A stretch of 64,000 nucleotides of DNA from Pseudomonadota bacterium (lineage in GTDB: Bacteria; Pseudomonadota; Gammaproteobacteria; Burkholderiales; Rhodocyclaceae): the NCBI GenBank assembly GCA_018262095.1, contig JAGTRW010000003.1, positions 62,001-126,000 on the forward strand, written 5' to 3'. The notes below the pieces were generated by a model. The model had not been told where the DNA came from, made no database searches, and saw only the letters and a list, made by a program, of their open reading frames with translations. Below, one piece after another: positions 40,896 through 50,334 of the stretch. Positions within the stretch are counted from its first letter, which is position 1, and every line of letters begins with the position of its first letter. The translations under genes and the position numbers were made by a program.

Positions 40896-40990
40896 GATGA
40901 CTCTAGCATTGAAGGCGATCGACCGAAAGCCCGGACGCGCTTACGACCCCTTGCGGTCAGTCAGGAATTTGGAATGCTGCCATTCGAATG
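40896..40990. repeat. Inter-cassette repeat unit, copy 3
   Basis: gatgactctagcattgaaggcgatcgaccgaaagccc...ttcgaatg. Confidence 0.6.
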
Positions 40991-41147
40991 AAAAAGATGG
41001 TAGATCAAAAAATCCGCAGGCGCCTTCCAACGATTTACGGCACAATTAACAATAATATAAAAAACGATTTCCTGAATTCGGAAGGTGCTTCGTATTCTCT
41101 GCTTACGCATCGAACTCGCAATATAGATTACGGCCTTAAGGCGTCGT

Positions 41148-42518
41148 CTAGAATTTAGTTCTGTTTTGCAAAATAGACGCCAGCGAAGATACATCGTCGA
41201 ACTTAACAGCGTTTGCAGTTATTTTTTTTATCGAAATGCTATCTCGATTAAGTTTTAACGTGACGGTCCTAGAAAAATTCCCTTCTGAGTGTATATCCGT
41301 CAAAGAAGGGGTGGCTATACGCGCCGCCTTGTGAAAAAGAACAACGTTACTGGCTTTTCCCGCGACTTGCGTCGAAGGAAAAACAATTCCATGGATTTGA
41401 GGTTCTCCCCTGGAGCTAAGATAATCAGCAATAACTTGTGTTGGCAAATAGCTCGTTAGCTCGTCATCAGGCATTACGGGCCTCGTCATCAGCTCTCGAA
41501 GAGATCGCAAAAATAGAATTCGACTGTGATATTTCTCATATGATGGATTAAAACGGCTAACCTCGTCAGTGTTTGATACGGCTTTTTCCAGCGCAGATAG
41601 ATTTAGCAGTCTGATCGGCTCAATAATATCAAACCGAGCAGTCACTACGTAACTTCCTACAGGCGGACGGACCTCAGAAAGTGCTGTGCGCTGTTGTAAC
41701 GCCCCGTAAAATACGGAAATTCCATTAGCATTCATGCGTCCCGCTTGACCTATTCCGTGAGGTGGCGGGCCAAGGTTTATTTCTGGATCAGCCAGCGCCT
41801 CGTTCATTTTCAGAAAGTCTTGAAAAACCCTGGCACGATACAGCGACTTGTATCGCGTGCGAGGCCCCCCTTTTGTCACTACCGGCTTTCCATTAATTGT
41901 GAAGTGGCGATCTATGCCATCAAACATTTCATGCAAAAAATCGATATTCGTTTGACTAAAATACCGAGCCTCATATTTCAACGCATGTTCAAATTTAGTC
42001 CATGTTTGAGGCCACTGACCTTGTGTGATGAACGCGGGCACAAATTTGACGTCATCGTCGAAATCACCTCGTTTTCCTTCAATATGGCACGTTGGATCCG
42101 CGTAGCGCCTTTTAAGGATGTCTGTAATATCGCTAGTTACGCTGGCGTGAAATGGGGCAAGCGATTGAATTACCTCAAACGCCGTTCGTGGCTTCGGGCA
42201 ATCAGTATCGTGTAGGGTATCGAGCCATTCAGCAGGAGGGTATGGCCAGACGTTGACAAATTGTTGTGCCAGGACCCGATCAACCAAAGTTGCTAAGTTC
42301 TCAATCGGAAAGCAGTAAGCCAACTCGTTGCAATAGAAGCAGCCATTGCCCCTGCTGCGGGTAATAATGGCTGATGAGAGGAATGCATCTTTCACGCAAT
42401 TGCTGCAGATCTCCCTGGTTAATTGCTTGGTCACGTTCTCTCCCGGTTGCGGGGTCGTGTCTTGAATTGAGGCATTTTCCCCCGAGTCATCGCATCCGGC
42501 GCAGTTCGCTTCGCTCAT
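41148..42518 (-). CDS. RES-domain protein with N-terminal zinc-ribbon and extra N-terminal domain
   Basis: CSNC...CFYC; YKSLYRARVF..., GRMNANGISVFYGALQQRTALSEVRPPVGSYVVTARFDI, IVFPSTQVAGKASNVVLF: R, E and S positions of the RES fold. Start at MSEANCAGC chosen. Confidence 0.8.
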   Translation of the reverse strand: MSEANCAGCDDSGENASIQDTTPQPGENVTKQLTREICSNCVKDAFLSSAIITRSRGNGCFYCNELAYCFPIENLATLVDRVLAQQFVNVWPYPPAEWLDTLHDTDCPKPRTAFEVIQSLAPFHASVTSDITDILKRRYADPTCHIEGKRGDFDDDVKFVPAFITQGQWPQTWTKFEHALKYEARYFSQTNIDFLHEMFDGIDRHFTINGKPVVTKGGPRTRYKSLYRARVFQDFLKMNEALADPEINLGPPPHGIGQAGRMNANGISVFYGALQQRTALSEVRPPVGSYVVTARFDIIEPIRLLNLSALEKAVSNTDEVSRFNPSYEKYHSRILFLRSLRELMTRPVMPDDELTSYLPTQVIADYLSSRGEPQIHGIVFPSTQVAGKASNVVLFHKAARIATPSLTDIHSEGNFSRTVTLKLNRDSISIKKITANAVKFDDVSSLASILQNRTKF

Positions 42519-42649
42519 TGTTCCCTTCGGCCTCCTACGAATGCCCGCTTTCGGCGTGCCTGCATGACCATCCGCTCCTGGCCGAACTCGGACGACTGAC
42601 GCTCTCGATGCATTTACCTCGCTACAATACTGCGCAGCGCAACAAAAGA

Positions 42650-43759
42650 TCAACCACTGATTACGGAGACTTGATTTTTCTTCTCAAACATTTTGCGCAC
42701 CAGATCAAGGTCTCCGCCCAAATAACGATTGGGCGAAATTTTGGTCATGATAAAAGGGGTTTCTCCATCAGGAGCAACCAATTGTGTTTTCATGAAATTC
42801 TTAAGCTCTATTTTTCGATGATCATCGTCGCGCAGCATGGCGAACCAGGTCCAATCAGTTGACGTCGGGAGGTCTTGTTTAATACCAGTAACACGGTCAA
42901 TCCTCGAAATATCAAGAGTGCTTTCAAATGTGGTGTTTATCAGAAGCTGGAACTTGTCATTTTTCCACCAATCTTCACCAAGCGTTTTTGATAGCTCGGC
43001 CATATAGACCATCGGCTGAATGGTGAAATGCATGTAATGTGCAGATTTGGCGCCACGCGCGATTTCATAATTAAGGTACCCATCTCCGCGCACGTCGTCG
43101 ATGATCGCGTCAAAAGTTTTCTTTCCCCACTTAATGTCTTCTTTGTTCCCGGTAATCACGCCGACCTGCATTACCGCGACGCCTGACCACACATAGTGGT
43201 TATTGCGTTTGGCGCTGGAATCCCAGAAGGCCTTTACTGGCTTGACCACTTGAGACATCCACCATTTGATCCGCGCGTCTTGTTCAGCAGTGGCCAGCGC
43301 CATGACCTGAAAATACGCCGTACTTGCCGCGGCAAGTTCCCACTTCTGGTGATAGCGACTTTGATCTTTATTGTTTACATCCCTCATTTCTCCAAGCAGT
43401 GCGTTATTCCTCGCCCATTCATCGATGAAAGCCACCGCACATTTTCCGTCATGGACGTTGCCTGTTTTTAGGTAATTGTTGGAAAGGGTGCTGAGCCTGA
43501 TGTTGAATGAATTGAATTCGGCGGTTGCTTTCTTGTAGGCCTTTAGGCGTTCAGGATCGATGACGGAATTGCTGCCCGCTTTATAAATTAGCGGTACCGC
43601 GATATCAACAGGCACCGGGGGCATGATTCCACATGACGCAGGAGTTTTATCAACAGCTTTTTGATACACCTCAGGTTTGCTTGCCTCGATATCTTTCAGT
43701 GAAGGCGCTGAAGCACAGCCGGTAAGGATCAAACAGGCCAGCCATAATTTGCTATTCAT
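42650..43759 (-). CDS. Alginate lyase (PL5/AlgL-like) lipoprotein
   Basis: Lipobox LTGCAS; SAKRNNHYVWSGVAVMQVGVITGNKEDIKWG...GDGYLNYEIARGAKSAHYMHFTIQPMVYMAE. Confidence 0.7.
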   Translation of the reverse strand: MNSKLWLACLILTGCASAPSLKDIEASKPEVYQKAVDKTPASCGIMPPVPVDIAVPLIYKAGSNSVIDPERLKAYKKATAEFNSFNIRLSTLSNNYLKTGNVHDGKCAVAFIDEWARNNALLGEMRDVNNKDQSRYHQKWELAAASTAYFQVMALATAEQDARIKWWMSQVVKPVKAFWDSSAKRNNHYVWSGVAVMQVGVITGNKEDIKWGKKTFDAIIDDVRGDGYLNYEIARGAKSAHYMHFTIQPMVYMAELSKTLGEDWWKNDKFQLLINTTFESTLDISRIDRVTGIKQDLPTSTDWTWFAMLRDDDHRKIELKNFMKTQLVAPDGETPFIMTKISPNRYLGGDLDLVRKMFEKKNQVSVISG

Positions 43760-43896
43760 GATGATATTTTTCTATCGGTGTTCGGCCATTCTATGACGAT
43801 AGAGGTATTTGCGGCCACTCCCGCCCTCGTCGAGGTAATGGTTCGATTGTTGAAACCGACCCGGTGTACGTTAGAATGCTGCCGCAGACGCGCCAA

Positions 43897-43970
43897 GCGG
43901 GCGTCGTATAATGGTAATACCCTAGCTTCCCAAGCTAGAGCCGTGGGTTCGATTCCCATCGCCCGCTCCA
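43897..43970 (+). tRNA. tRNA-Gly (anticodon CCC)
   Basis: GCGGGCGTCGTATAATGGTAATACCCTAGCTTCCCAAGCTAGAGCCGTGGGTTCGATTCCCATCGCCCGCTCCA; full cloverleaf, encoded CCA. Confidence 0.97.
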
Positions 43971-44004
43971 GAATAAATGCCTTCAGGTCCTTGATCTGCA
44001 AGGA

Positions 44005-44034
44005 AAAAAGCCAACTTTTACGGGTTGGCTTTTT
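44005..44034 (+). terminator. Rho-independent terminator downstream of tRNA-Gly
   Basis: AAAAAGCCAAC-TTTTACGG-GTTGGCTTTTT. Confidence 0.85.
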
Positions 44035-44106
44035 CGTTGACCGGTCGCTCTCTGGTCACCGGTGGATCGGGTCAGATCGAGCTTGATCAGAGCTCGGGGA
44101 ATCGAT

Positions 44107-45459
44107 CTAGCGCGAGATATTCTTGTGCAGCGTCCCGTCTTTCATGATCACCAGGAAATTCCTGGCCGGGTCTTCGATCAATTTGATGTTCGCCACCGGG
44201 TCGCCGTCGACCAGCAGCAGGTCGGCCAGCGCGCCTTCCTCGACGACGCCGAGCTTGCCCGGGTAGGGGCTGCGTGGGCCGGACAGGGCGAGCAGTTGCC
44301 CGTTGTCTCCGGTAGCCATCTTGAGCACCTCTCCGGGCGAGTACCAGCGCACCAGCTTGGCCAGCATCTCGCCGTGCCTTTCCGCCAACTCGGGGCTGAA
44401 GATCATGTCGGTTCCCCAGGCGGTCTTGATCTTGTATTTCCGGGCCAGCGCGTAGGCGACGTCGGTTCCGTGCGCCACCGCCAGTTGCTTGACGCGCCGC
44501 TCGCCCGACAGGGCAGTCCAGTCGGCGTCGTCGAGCAGCGGTTGCAGGCACCACCAGATGCCCTTGTCGGCCATCAGCTTGACCGTCGCCTCGTCGATCA
44601 GCTGGCCGTGCTCGATGGCCTTGACGCCAGCGGCAATCGCCACCCGAATGGCGCGCGGCGTGTAGGCATGAACCGTCACGTAGGTTCCCCAGTTCTCGGC
44701 CGCTTCGACCGCGGCGTGCAATTCGGCTTGCGAGAACTGCGAGACGTCGAGCGGATCGTACTCGGAACCGACGCCGCCGCCGGCGGTGAGCTTGATCTGG
44801 CTGGCGCCCTTCATGAGGTTCTCGCGCGCGCGGCGGCGCACTTCGTCGGGGCTGTCGGCGATTGCCGACAGGCCAATGCGTTCGCTGTAGCTCAGCGGAT
44901 CGCCGGCAGCTCTGGGGATCTCATAGGGCAGGCGGAAGTCGCCGTGGCCACCGGTTTGGGAAATCAAGGTGCCCGAAGGAAAGATTCGCGGCCCGGCGAT
45001 CAGTCCGCTGTCGATGGCGCGTTTGAGGCCGAAAGTCGGCCCGCCCATGTCGCGCACGCTCGTAAAGCCGCGCAGCAAGGTCGCTTCGGCGGCCTTGCCG
45101 GCGGCAATCTGCACGTAGCCGATGTCGGCATTGAGCGCCTCGCCCATCGACACCGCCATCACCGAGATATGCGAGTGCGCGTCGATCAGCCCCGGCATCA
45201 GCGTCCGCCCACGACCGTCGATGCGCGTTACTGAGGTGGCCGGTGGGTCGGCAATCGGCGAGGTCGAAATGGTCTTGATATGCTTGCCGACCACCAGCAC
45301 GTTCGACGGCGCCGAAAGCTGGTCCGAGTTGCCGCTGAAGACGCGGACGTTCTCGAAGATGACGCCGGTGGCCTGAGGCTCAGCGGCGGGCGCTGCGTCG
45401 ATCGCGCTGCAGCTCAAGATCAGTAATGCCTTGAGCAGATTTGCGCAGCTCATTTTCAT
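44107..45459 (-). CDS. Amidohydrolase family protein (exported)
   Basis: GRTLMPGLIDAHSHISV; TVHAYTPRAIRVAIAAGVKAIEHGQLIDE; WGTDM. Confidence 0.9.
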   Translation of the reverse strand: MKMSCANLLKALLILSCSAIDAAPAAEPQATGVIFENVRVFSGNSDQLSAPSNVLVVGKHIKTISTSPIADPPATSVTRIDGRGRTLMPGLIDAHSHISVMAVSMGEALNADIGYVQIAAGKAAEATLLRGFTSVRDMGGPTFGLKRAIDSGLIAGPRIFPSGTLISQTGGHGDFRLPYEIPRAAGDPLSYSERIGLSAIADSPDEVRRRARENLMKGASQIKLTAGGGVGSEYDPLDVSQFSQAELHAAVEAAENWGTYVTVHAYTPRAIRVAIAAGVKAIEHGQLIDEATVKLMADKGIWWCLQPLLDDADWTALSGERRVKQLAVAHGTDVAYALARKYKIKTAWGTDMIFSPELAERHGEMLAKLVRWYSPGEVLKMATGDNGQLLALSGPRSPYPGKLGVVEEGALADLLLVDGDPVANIKLIEDPARNFLVIMKDGTLHKNISR

Positions 45460-45608
45460 GGTGGCCCTTTGCCTTGCGATGTTGAAGGAATCGATGGCTT
45501 ATGCCGCCGAGCGACGCGCGATTATAGATGAGCGTCGCCGGACCAAGCGAGAAGAAGCTGGCGATCTGGCGCCCGGCGGATGCGTCAGCGCGATTGCGCC
45601 AGCGGCCA

Positions 45609-46406
45609 TCACTGGCCTTTTTCGACCATCTTTTGCGGCAGCAGCGCTTGCAAGCCGCCCTCGGCAATCTCGTTGTTGAAGAGCGATTTCCAGCTGTGCG
45701 TCGCGCCGGGGATCTCGATGTAGCGCGCATCGACGCCCCTTTTCTTGAGCCCATCGATATATCCGGTAACCAGCCCGGGCGGAACGACCGTGTCGTTCGA
45801 TCCGGTGAACGCAAGAACCTGCGCGCCGAGCGGGACCGCTTCGGCCAGGGTAATCGGGTTAACGCCCCGCCAGTTGAACGGCTTTTCACAAGGGCAGCCG
45901 GCCAGAAAGACCGCATCGACGAGGCCTGGTGACAGCGCGAGAATGTCCGCGGCAAATACTGCGCCGGTCGAGTGGCCGAGCAGTACCAGCCTTTGCGGCC
46001 GGTAATGTTCTTTCAGTTTCACCAATGCGGCGGCCAAAGAGTCGACATTTTTCGAAGTGGCCATCGCGCTCTGCCGATTGTAGTTGTCGCCCGTCGACGC
46101 GTTGCCGTTGCGGTCGGCGTAGCCGTGCAGCAGCAAGGCGACACTCGCTACCGAGTCTGACGCGTAGCGCTGCGCATCCCGGTACATGTAATCCGCCGGC
46201 CCTCCGGCACTGACGCTGCCATGCAGCCAGACGAGCAGGGTTGGCGTTCCCGGCGCTGCACCGAAGGTTTTTACGACAAAACACTCGTCGCCGCCGCCGA
46301 CCCGGGTGACGAAGTCTTCGTCGCTGCAGGCGGCGTAGCCGGAAGCGGCAGCCAGCAGCGCCAAAGCGGCGGAAAAAATCCGTATCAAGACAAACGCGCT
46401 GCGCAT
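45609..46406 (-). CDS. Exported alpha/beta hydrolase (esterase-like)
   Basis: LVWLHGS; LVLLGHSTGAVFAADI; TGSNDTVVPP; GATHSW. Confidence 0.85.
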   Translation of the reverse strand: MRSAFVLIRIFSAALALLAAASGYAACSDEDFVTRVGGGDECFVVKTFGAAPGTPTLLVWLHGSVSAGGPADYMYRDAQRYASDSVASVALLLHGYADRNGNASTGDNYNRQSAMATSKNVDSLAAALVKLKEHYRPQRLVLLGHSTGAVFAADILALSPGLVDAVFLAGCPCEKPFNWRGVNPITLAEAVPLGAQVLAFTGSNDTVVPPGLVTGYIDGLKKRGVDARYIEIPGATHSWKSLFNNEIAEGGLQALLPQKMVEKGQ

Positions 46407-46627
46407 TGCTTTCTCCCTTGTTGCCCGCGGAATTACCGTGACCCAGGTCATCTTCGTGACCTCTTGCGGATTGCCGATTGTACTTCGGGCGCGGCTCGCG
46501 CATCCACGTCCCGCGGTTCGAGCAGGCCAGTCGTGGCCGCACCGCCATCGCGAAAATCTTTCGCTGGCCAGACTGGCCAATTGACAGAAACCGATGCAGA
46601 ATCGGGCCTTCTAAAACTGGGGGGCTT

Positions 46628-46960
46628 ATGAAAAACGGTATCTTCCTGCTCATCGCGATTGTCTCCGAAACCATTGCCACGTCGGCGCTCAAATCGAGCG
46701 AGGGATTTTCGAGGCTGTGGCCGTCAGTGCTGGTCGTAGTCGGGTACAGCGCGGCGTTTTACTTCCTGGCGCTGACTTTGCGGACCATTCCGGTCGGCAT
46801 CGCCTACGCGATCTGGTCGGGGGTTGGCGTTGTCCTCATCGCGCTCGCCGGCTGGCTGATCTACGGGCAGAAACTTGATGCCGCGGCCTTGATCGGGATG
46901 GGGCTGATTATTGCAGGGGTCGTCGTCATGAACGTCTTTTCGACCTCGAGCGCGCACTAG
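46628..46960 (+). CDS. SMR family multidrug efflux protein
   Basis: [25 protein letters not shown]...[31 protein letters not shown]. Confidence 0.95.
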   Translation: MKNGIFLLIAIVSETIATSALKSSEGFSRLWPSVLVVVGYSAAFYFLALTLRTIPVGIAYAIWSGVGVVLIALAGWLIYGQKLDAAALIGMGLIIAGVVVMNVFSTSSAH

Positions 46961-47128
46961 CTTGTCGTTGATGCGGCGCTTTGCGTGCAAGCGTACTTGC
47001 CCATGACCCTACCGGAAAAATGTCGGGCGCCTTTTTAAGTCGGCTTTAAGTTCCGTCGGCGCAAGCTTGAGGTCAATGCGATTCATCTGCCGGAAAATGG
47101 CCAATTTAAGCCTCGCGGCCCCAAGCAG

Positions 47129-48955
47129 ATGGCGGGGCTTGCTGATCGATTTGTACGGAAAGGCGTCTTTGTGGATTGGAATCACGAGTTGCATGCCAGC
47201 CTGGTTTGGCTCGGCCAGGCTTTTGCCATCAGTCTGATCGCGCTGGGCGCTACCTTCGCGATTCTGGGGCGATTTACCGGGTGGGGGCGCCAGTTTCTGC
47301 AGATCACCTCGGTCTATTTCAACCCGTCGCGCAGCGTGCTACCGCTGCTCTGGCTGGCGCTGATCGTGCTCATGACGCTGTTCGGGGTGCGTCTGAATGT
47401 TCTGTTTTCTTTCTGGTACAACGGCTTTTACAGCGCCATGCAAGCGCTCGACGCCAAAGCGTTCTGGTTCATGTTGCTCGTTTTCGCGATTCTGGCGACG
47501 ATTCACGTCGGACGCAGCCTGCTCAACGTCTACTTGCAGCAGGCGTTCCTGATCCGCTGGCGGGTCTGGCTCACCGAGTCGCTGGTCGAACGCTGGCTGG
47601 CCAAGCAAGCCTATTACCGCAGCCAGTTCGTTGCGGACAGCGCCGACAACCCGGACCAGCGTATTCAACAGGACGTCGAGAGCTTCGTCAGCAATTCGCT
47701 GGTGCTTTCCATGGGGCTGCTTGATGCTGCGGTCTCGCTGTTCGCGTTCACCGTCATCCTCTGGAATCTGTCCGGCGTGCTGGCGTTGTTCGGCTGGGAG
47801 ATTCCGCGGGCGATGGTTTTCATGGTCTATCTTTACGTCATCGTCGCGACGGTGTTCGCGCTCAAGGTCGGTCGGCCGCTGATCCGCCTGAACTTCCTCA
47901 ACGAACAGTTCAGCGCCAATTTCCGCTATGCGCTGATCCGCTTGCGCGAATACGGCGAGAGCATCGCCTTTTACCGCGGCGAAACCGTTGAACGCGCCAA
48001 TCTGCTGGCGCGCTTCGGCAACGTGATTGCCAACGCGTGGGCGGTGGTCTTCCGCTCGCTCAAGTTCCAGGGTTTCAATCTGGCGATCAGCCAGACCGCC
48101 GCGGTCTTCCCTTTCATCGTCCAGGCGCCGCGCCTGCTCGCCAAACAGATCACCCTGGGCGACGTCATGCAGACCGCGCAGTCGTTCGGCCAAGTCGAAG
48201 GCGCGCTGTCGTTCTTCCGCACGTCGTATGACAGCTTCGCGAGTTACCGCGCGGTCATCAACCGCCTGTCCGGCTTCCTCGATTCGATGGATTCAGCCGA
48301 GCAACTGAGCAGCGCGCAGATCGAAGCGGGTTCGCATCAACTGGCGGTGCAGTCCCTGTCGGTGCGCACGCCATCGGGCCATCTTCTGGTCGACGACCTG
48401 ACGCTGTCGCTCGAAAAGTCGGCATCGCTGTTGATTCGCGGCAAATCGGGAATCGGCAAAACCACCTTGCTGCGCGGCGTCGCCGGGCTGTGGCCGTATG
48501 CCGACGGCAAGGTCGTCAGGCCGCTCGGCGAGCAGTCGCTGTTCCTGCCACAAAAACCGTATCTGCCCTTGGGAACGTTGCGCTCGGCCTTGTACTATCC
48601 GGCGTCGGTGCAGGTCGACGATCAGGCCGCTGCGGTATTGGTCCAGTGTCAACTCGCTCACCTGGTCGGGCTCCTCGACGACGAGGCCGAGTGGGCGCGC
48701 ACGCTATCGCTTGGCGAACAGCAGCGCTTGGCGATCGGCCGCGTTCTGCTCAACCGCCCGCAGTTGGTGTTTCTTGACGAGGCGAGTTCGGCGATGGACG
48801 AAGGCCTGGAATACGCGATGTATCATTTGCTGCGCCAATCCCTGCCCGACGCCATCCTGGTCAGCGTCGGGCATCGCAGCAGCTTGCTCGATTTTCATAC
48901 GCAGGAACTCGAGTTGCTGGGGGCCGGCCAGTGGCGGCTGCATCAGCTGCATTGA
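47129..48955 (+). CDS. SbmA/BacA-like ABC transporter, fused permease/ATPase
   Basis: YNGFYSAMQALDAKAFW...DNPDQRIQQDVESFV; LIRGKSGIGKTTLLRGVAGLWPYADG; LSLGEQQRLAIGR. Start uncertain. Confidence 0.92.
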   Translation: MAGLADRFVRKGVFVDWNHELHASLVWLGQAFAISLIALGATFAILGRFTGWGRQFLQITSVYFNPSRSVLPLLWLALIVLMTLFGVRLNVLFSFWYNGFYSAMQALDAKAFWFMLLVFAILATIHVGRSLLNVYLQQAFLIRWRVWLTESLVERWLAKQAYYRSQFVADSADNPDQRIQQDVESFVSNSLVLSMGLLDAAVSLFAFTVILWNLSGVLALFGWEIPRAMVFMVYLYVIVATVFALKVGRPLIRLNFLNEQFSANFRYALIRLREYGESIAFYRGETVERANLLARFGNVIANAWAVVFRSLKFQGFNLAISQTAAVFPFIVQAPRLLAKQITLGDVMQTAQSFGQVEGALSFFRTSYDSFASYRAVINRLSGFLDSMDSAEQLSSAQIEAGSHQLAVQSLSVRTPSGHLLVDDLTLSLEKSASLLIRGKSGIGKTTLLRGVAGLWPYADGKVVRPLGEQSLFLPQKPYLPLGTLRSALYYPASVQVDDQAAAVLVQCQLAHLVGLLDDEAEWARTLSLGEQQRLAIGRVLLNRPQLVFLDEASSAMDEGLEYAMYHLLRQSLPDAILVSVGHRSSLLDFHTQELELLGAGQWRLHQLH

Positions 48956-49203
48956 CCTGACTTCATAGGCTTCGCGGGAAGCGTTGCGGCCTGCCTGCGC
49001 ACCGCCCGCGCATTCCCCGCCTATCGTTGCTGGCGGCGTTTGACGTCGCCTGCCCATTTTTCAATTTCAATGCGAAACAATTACCTGTATTGTTCGCTAC
49101 GATGTGGTTGGTATCGCGTAAGTGCAGTGAACTTTTTGCCTCCAGCCGCTCAAGCAATTGGGCCTCGGGCGCAGTCTCTCTGAACATTTGCAACGAGGCC
49201 ATC

Positions 49204-50334
49204 GTGTCCATTCAAAAGCGCATCTCGCCTTCTTGCTGGTTTCGAATCCTCACGCTGCTGGCCGGGCTGCTCGGTCTGTTCGCCTGCTCGCCACCGCCAC
49301 CGATTCCTCTGGGCTTTGTCGGCGGCCTGTCCGGGCGCGTTGCCGATCTCGGGGTCGAAGGGCGCAATGGCGCGACGCTGGCCGTCGAACTGCGCAACAA
49401 GGCGGGCGGCGTCAAGGGGCGCCGGATCGAGTTGCTGGCCGAGGACGACCAGCAGAATCCGGCGATGGCACGTCAAGCCGTTGGCAAGCTGATCGACCTC
49501 AAGGTCGAGGCGATCATCGGGCCGATGACCAGCGCCATGGCGATGGTCGCCGTTCCGCTGGTCAACCAGGCGCAGTTGGTGATGGTCAGCCCGACGGTCA
49601 CCACCAATGCCTTGAGCGGACTTGACGACTATTTCTTTCGCGTTTTGCCGGCGACGAGCCGTTATGCAAAAAAAGACGCCGACTATCACTTTGATCGCCT
49701 CGGCTTGCGCCGCGTCGCTGCCGTCGTCGATCTCAGCAACCGCGCTTATACGGAGAGCTGGCTGGCCGACTATCGCGCCGCGTTTGCCGCTGGTGGCGGC
49801 CAGGTGGTCGACAGCATCGATTTTTCGTCGAGCGGCGAAGTGCTCTTCGCCGACTTGGCGCGCCGCTTGCTGGTCAGCCAGCCCGACGGCATTCTGATCC
49901 TTGCCAACGCGGTCGATACCGCGATGTTGTGCCAGCACCTGCGCAAGCTCGATGCGTCGATTCTGATTACCACGTCAGAGTGGGCGGCGACCGAGCAGTT
50001 GATCGAAGTGGGCGGCGGCTCGGTTGAAGGGATCGTGATTGCCCAATTTCTCGATCGGCAGAGCACGCAGCCGGCTTTTCTCAAGTTCCGTCAGAATTAC
50101 CTCGACCGTTTCGGCAAGCCTCCCGGCTTTGCCGGATTGACGGCCTTCGACGCGACCAATGTGGTTTTGGACGCGATCGAATACCAGGTCGCCGGCCAAT
50201 CGCTCAAGCAATCGCTGCTGGCGCGCAAGGTTTTTCCCGGAACCCAGTCTCCGGTGGCATTCGATGCTTTCGGCGACTCTTCGCACGAGACCTTCCTGAC
50301 GACGGTCAAGGACGGCCTGTTCGTCAGGCTGTGA
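49204..50334 (+). CDS. ABC-type branched-chain amino-acid-like substrate-binding protein (lipoprotein)
   Basis: Lipobox [34 protein letters not shown]...[17 protein letters not shown]. Confidence 0.88.
   Translation: MSIQKRISPSCWFRILTLLAGLLGLFACSPPPPIPLGFVGGLSGRVADLGVEGRNGATLAVELRNKAGGVKGRRIELLAEDDQQNPAMARQAVGKLIDLKVEAIIGPMTSAMAMVAVPLVNQAQLVMVSPTVTTNALSGLDDYFFRVLPATSRYAKKDADYHFDRLGLRRVAAVVDLSNRAYTESWLADYRAAFAAGGGQVVDSIDFSSSGEVLFADLARRLLVSQPDGILILANAVDTAMLCQHLRKLDASILITTSEWAATEQLIEVGGGSVEGIVIAQFLDRQSTQPAFLKFRQNYLDRFGKPPGFAGLTAFDATNVVLDAIEYQVAGQSLKQSLLARKVFPGTQSPVAFDAFGDSSHETFLTTVKDGLFVRL

Noticed and set aside
41148-42653. Use of the upstream ATG (42653) for the RES gene
   Set aside because: The extra 45 residues read through non-coding-like, repeat-resembling sequence; MSEANCAGC at 42518 is the more plausible start.
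43196-43471. Plus-strand ORF of 91 aa inside the alginate-lyase-like gene
   Set aside because: Antisense to a supported lipoprotein gene, with no motif or ribosome-binding context.
38000-43800. CRISPR array in the AT-rich region
   Set aside because: The repeats are few, irregularly spaced and divergent, with no uniform repeat-spacer units and no cas genes.
38100-43970. Island as a tRNA-Gly-integrated genomic island
   Set aside because: The tRNA 3' end points away from the island, no integrase ORF is present and no repeat of the tRNA 3' end was seen near 38.1 kb.
38000-44000. Integron integrase (intI)
   Set aside because: None of the ORFs shows tyrosine-recombinase motifs, so the array is called integrase-less within this window.
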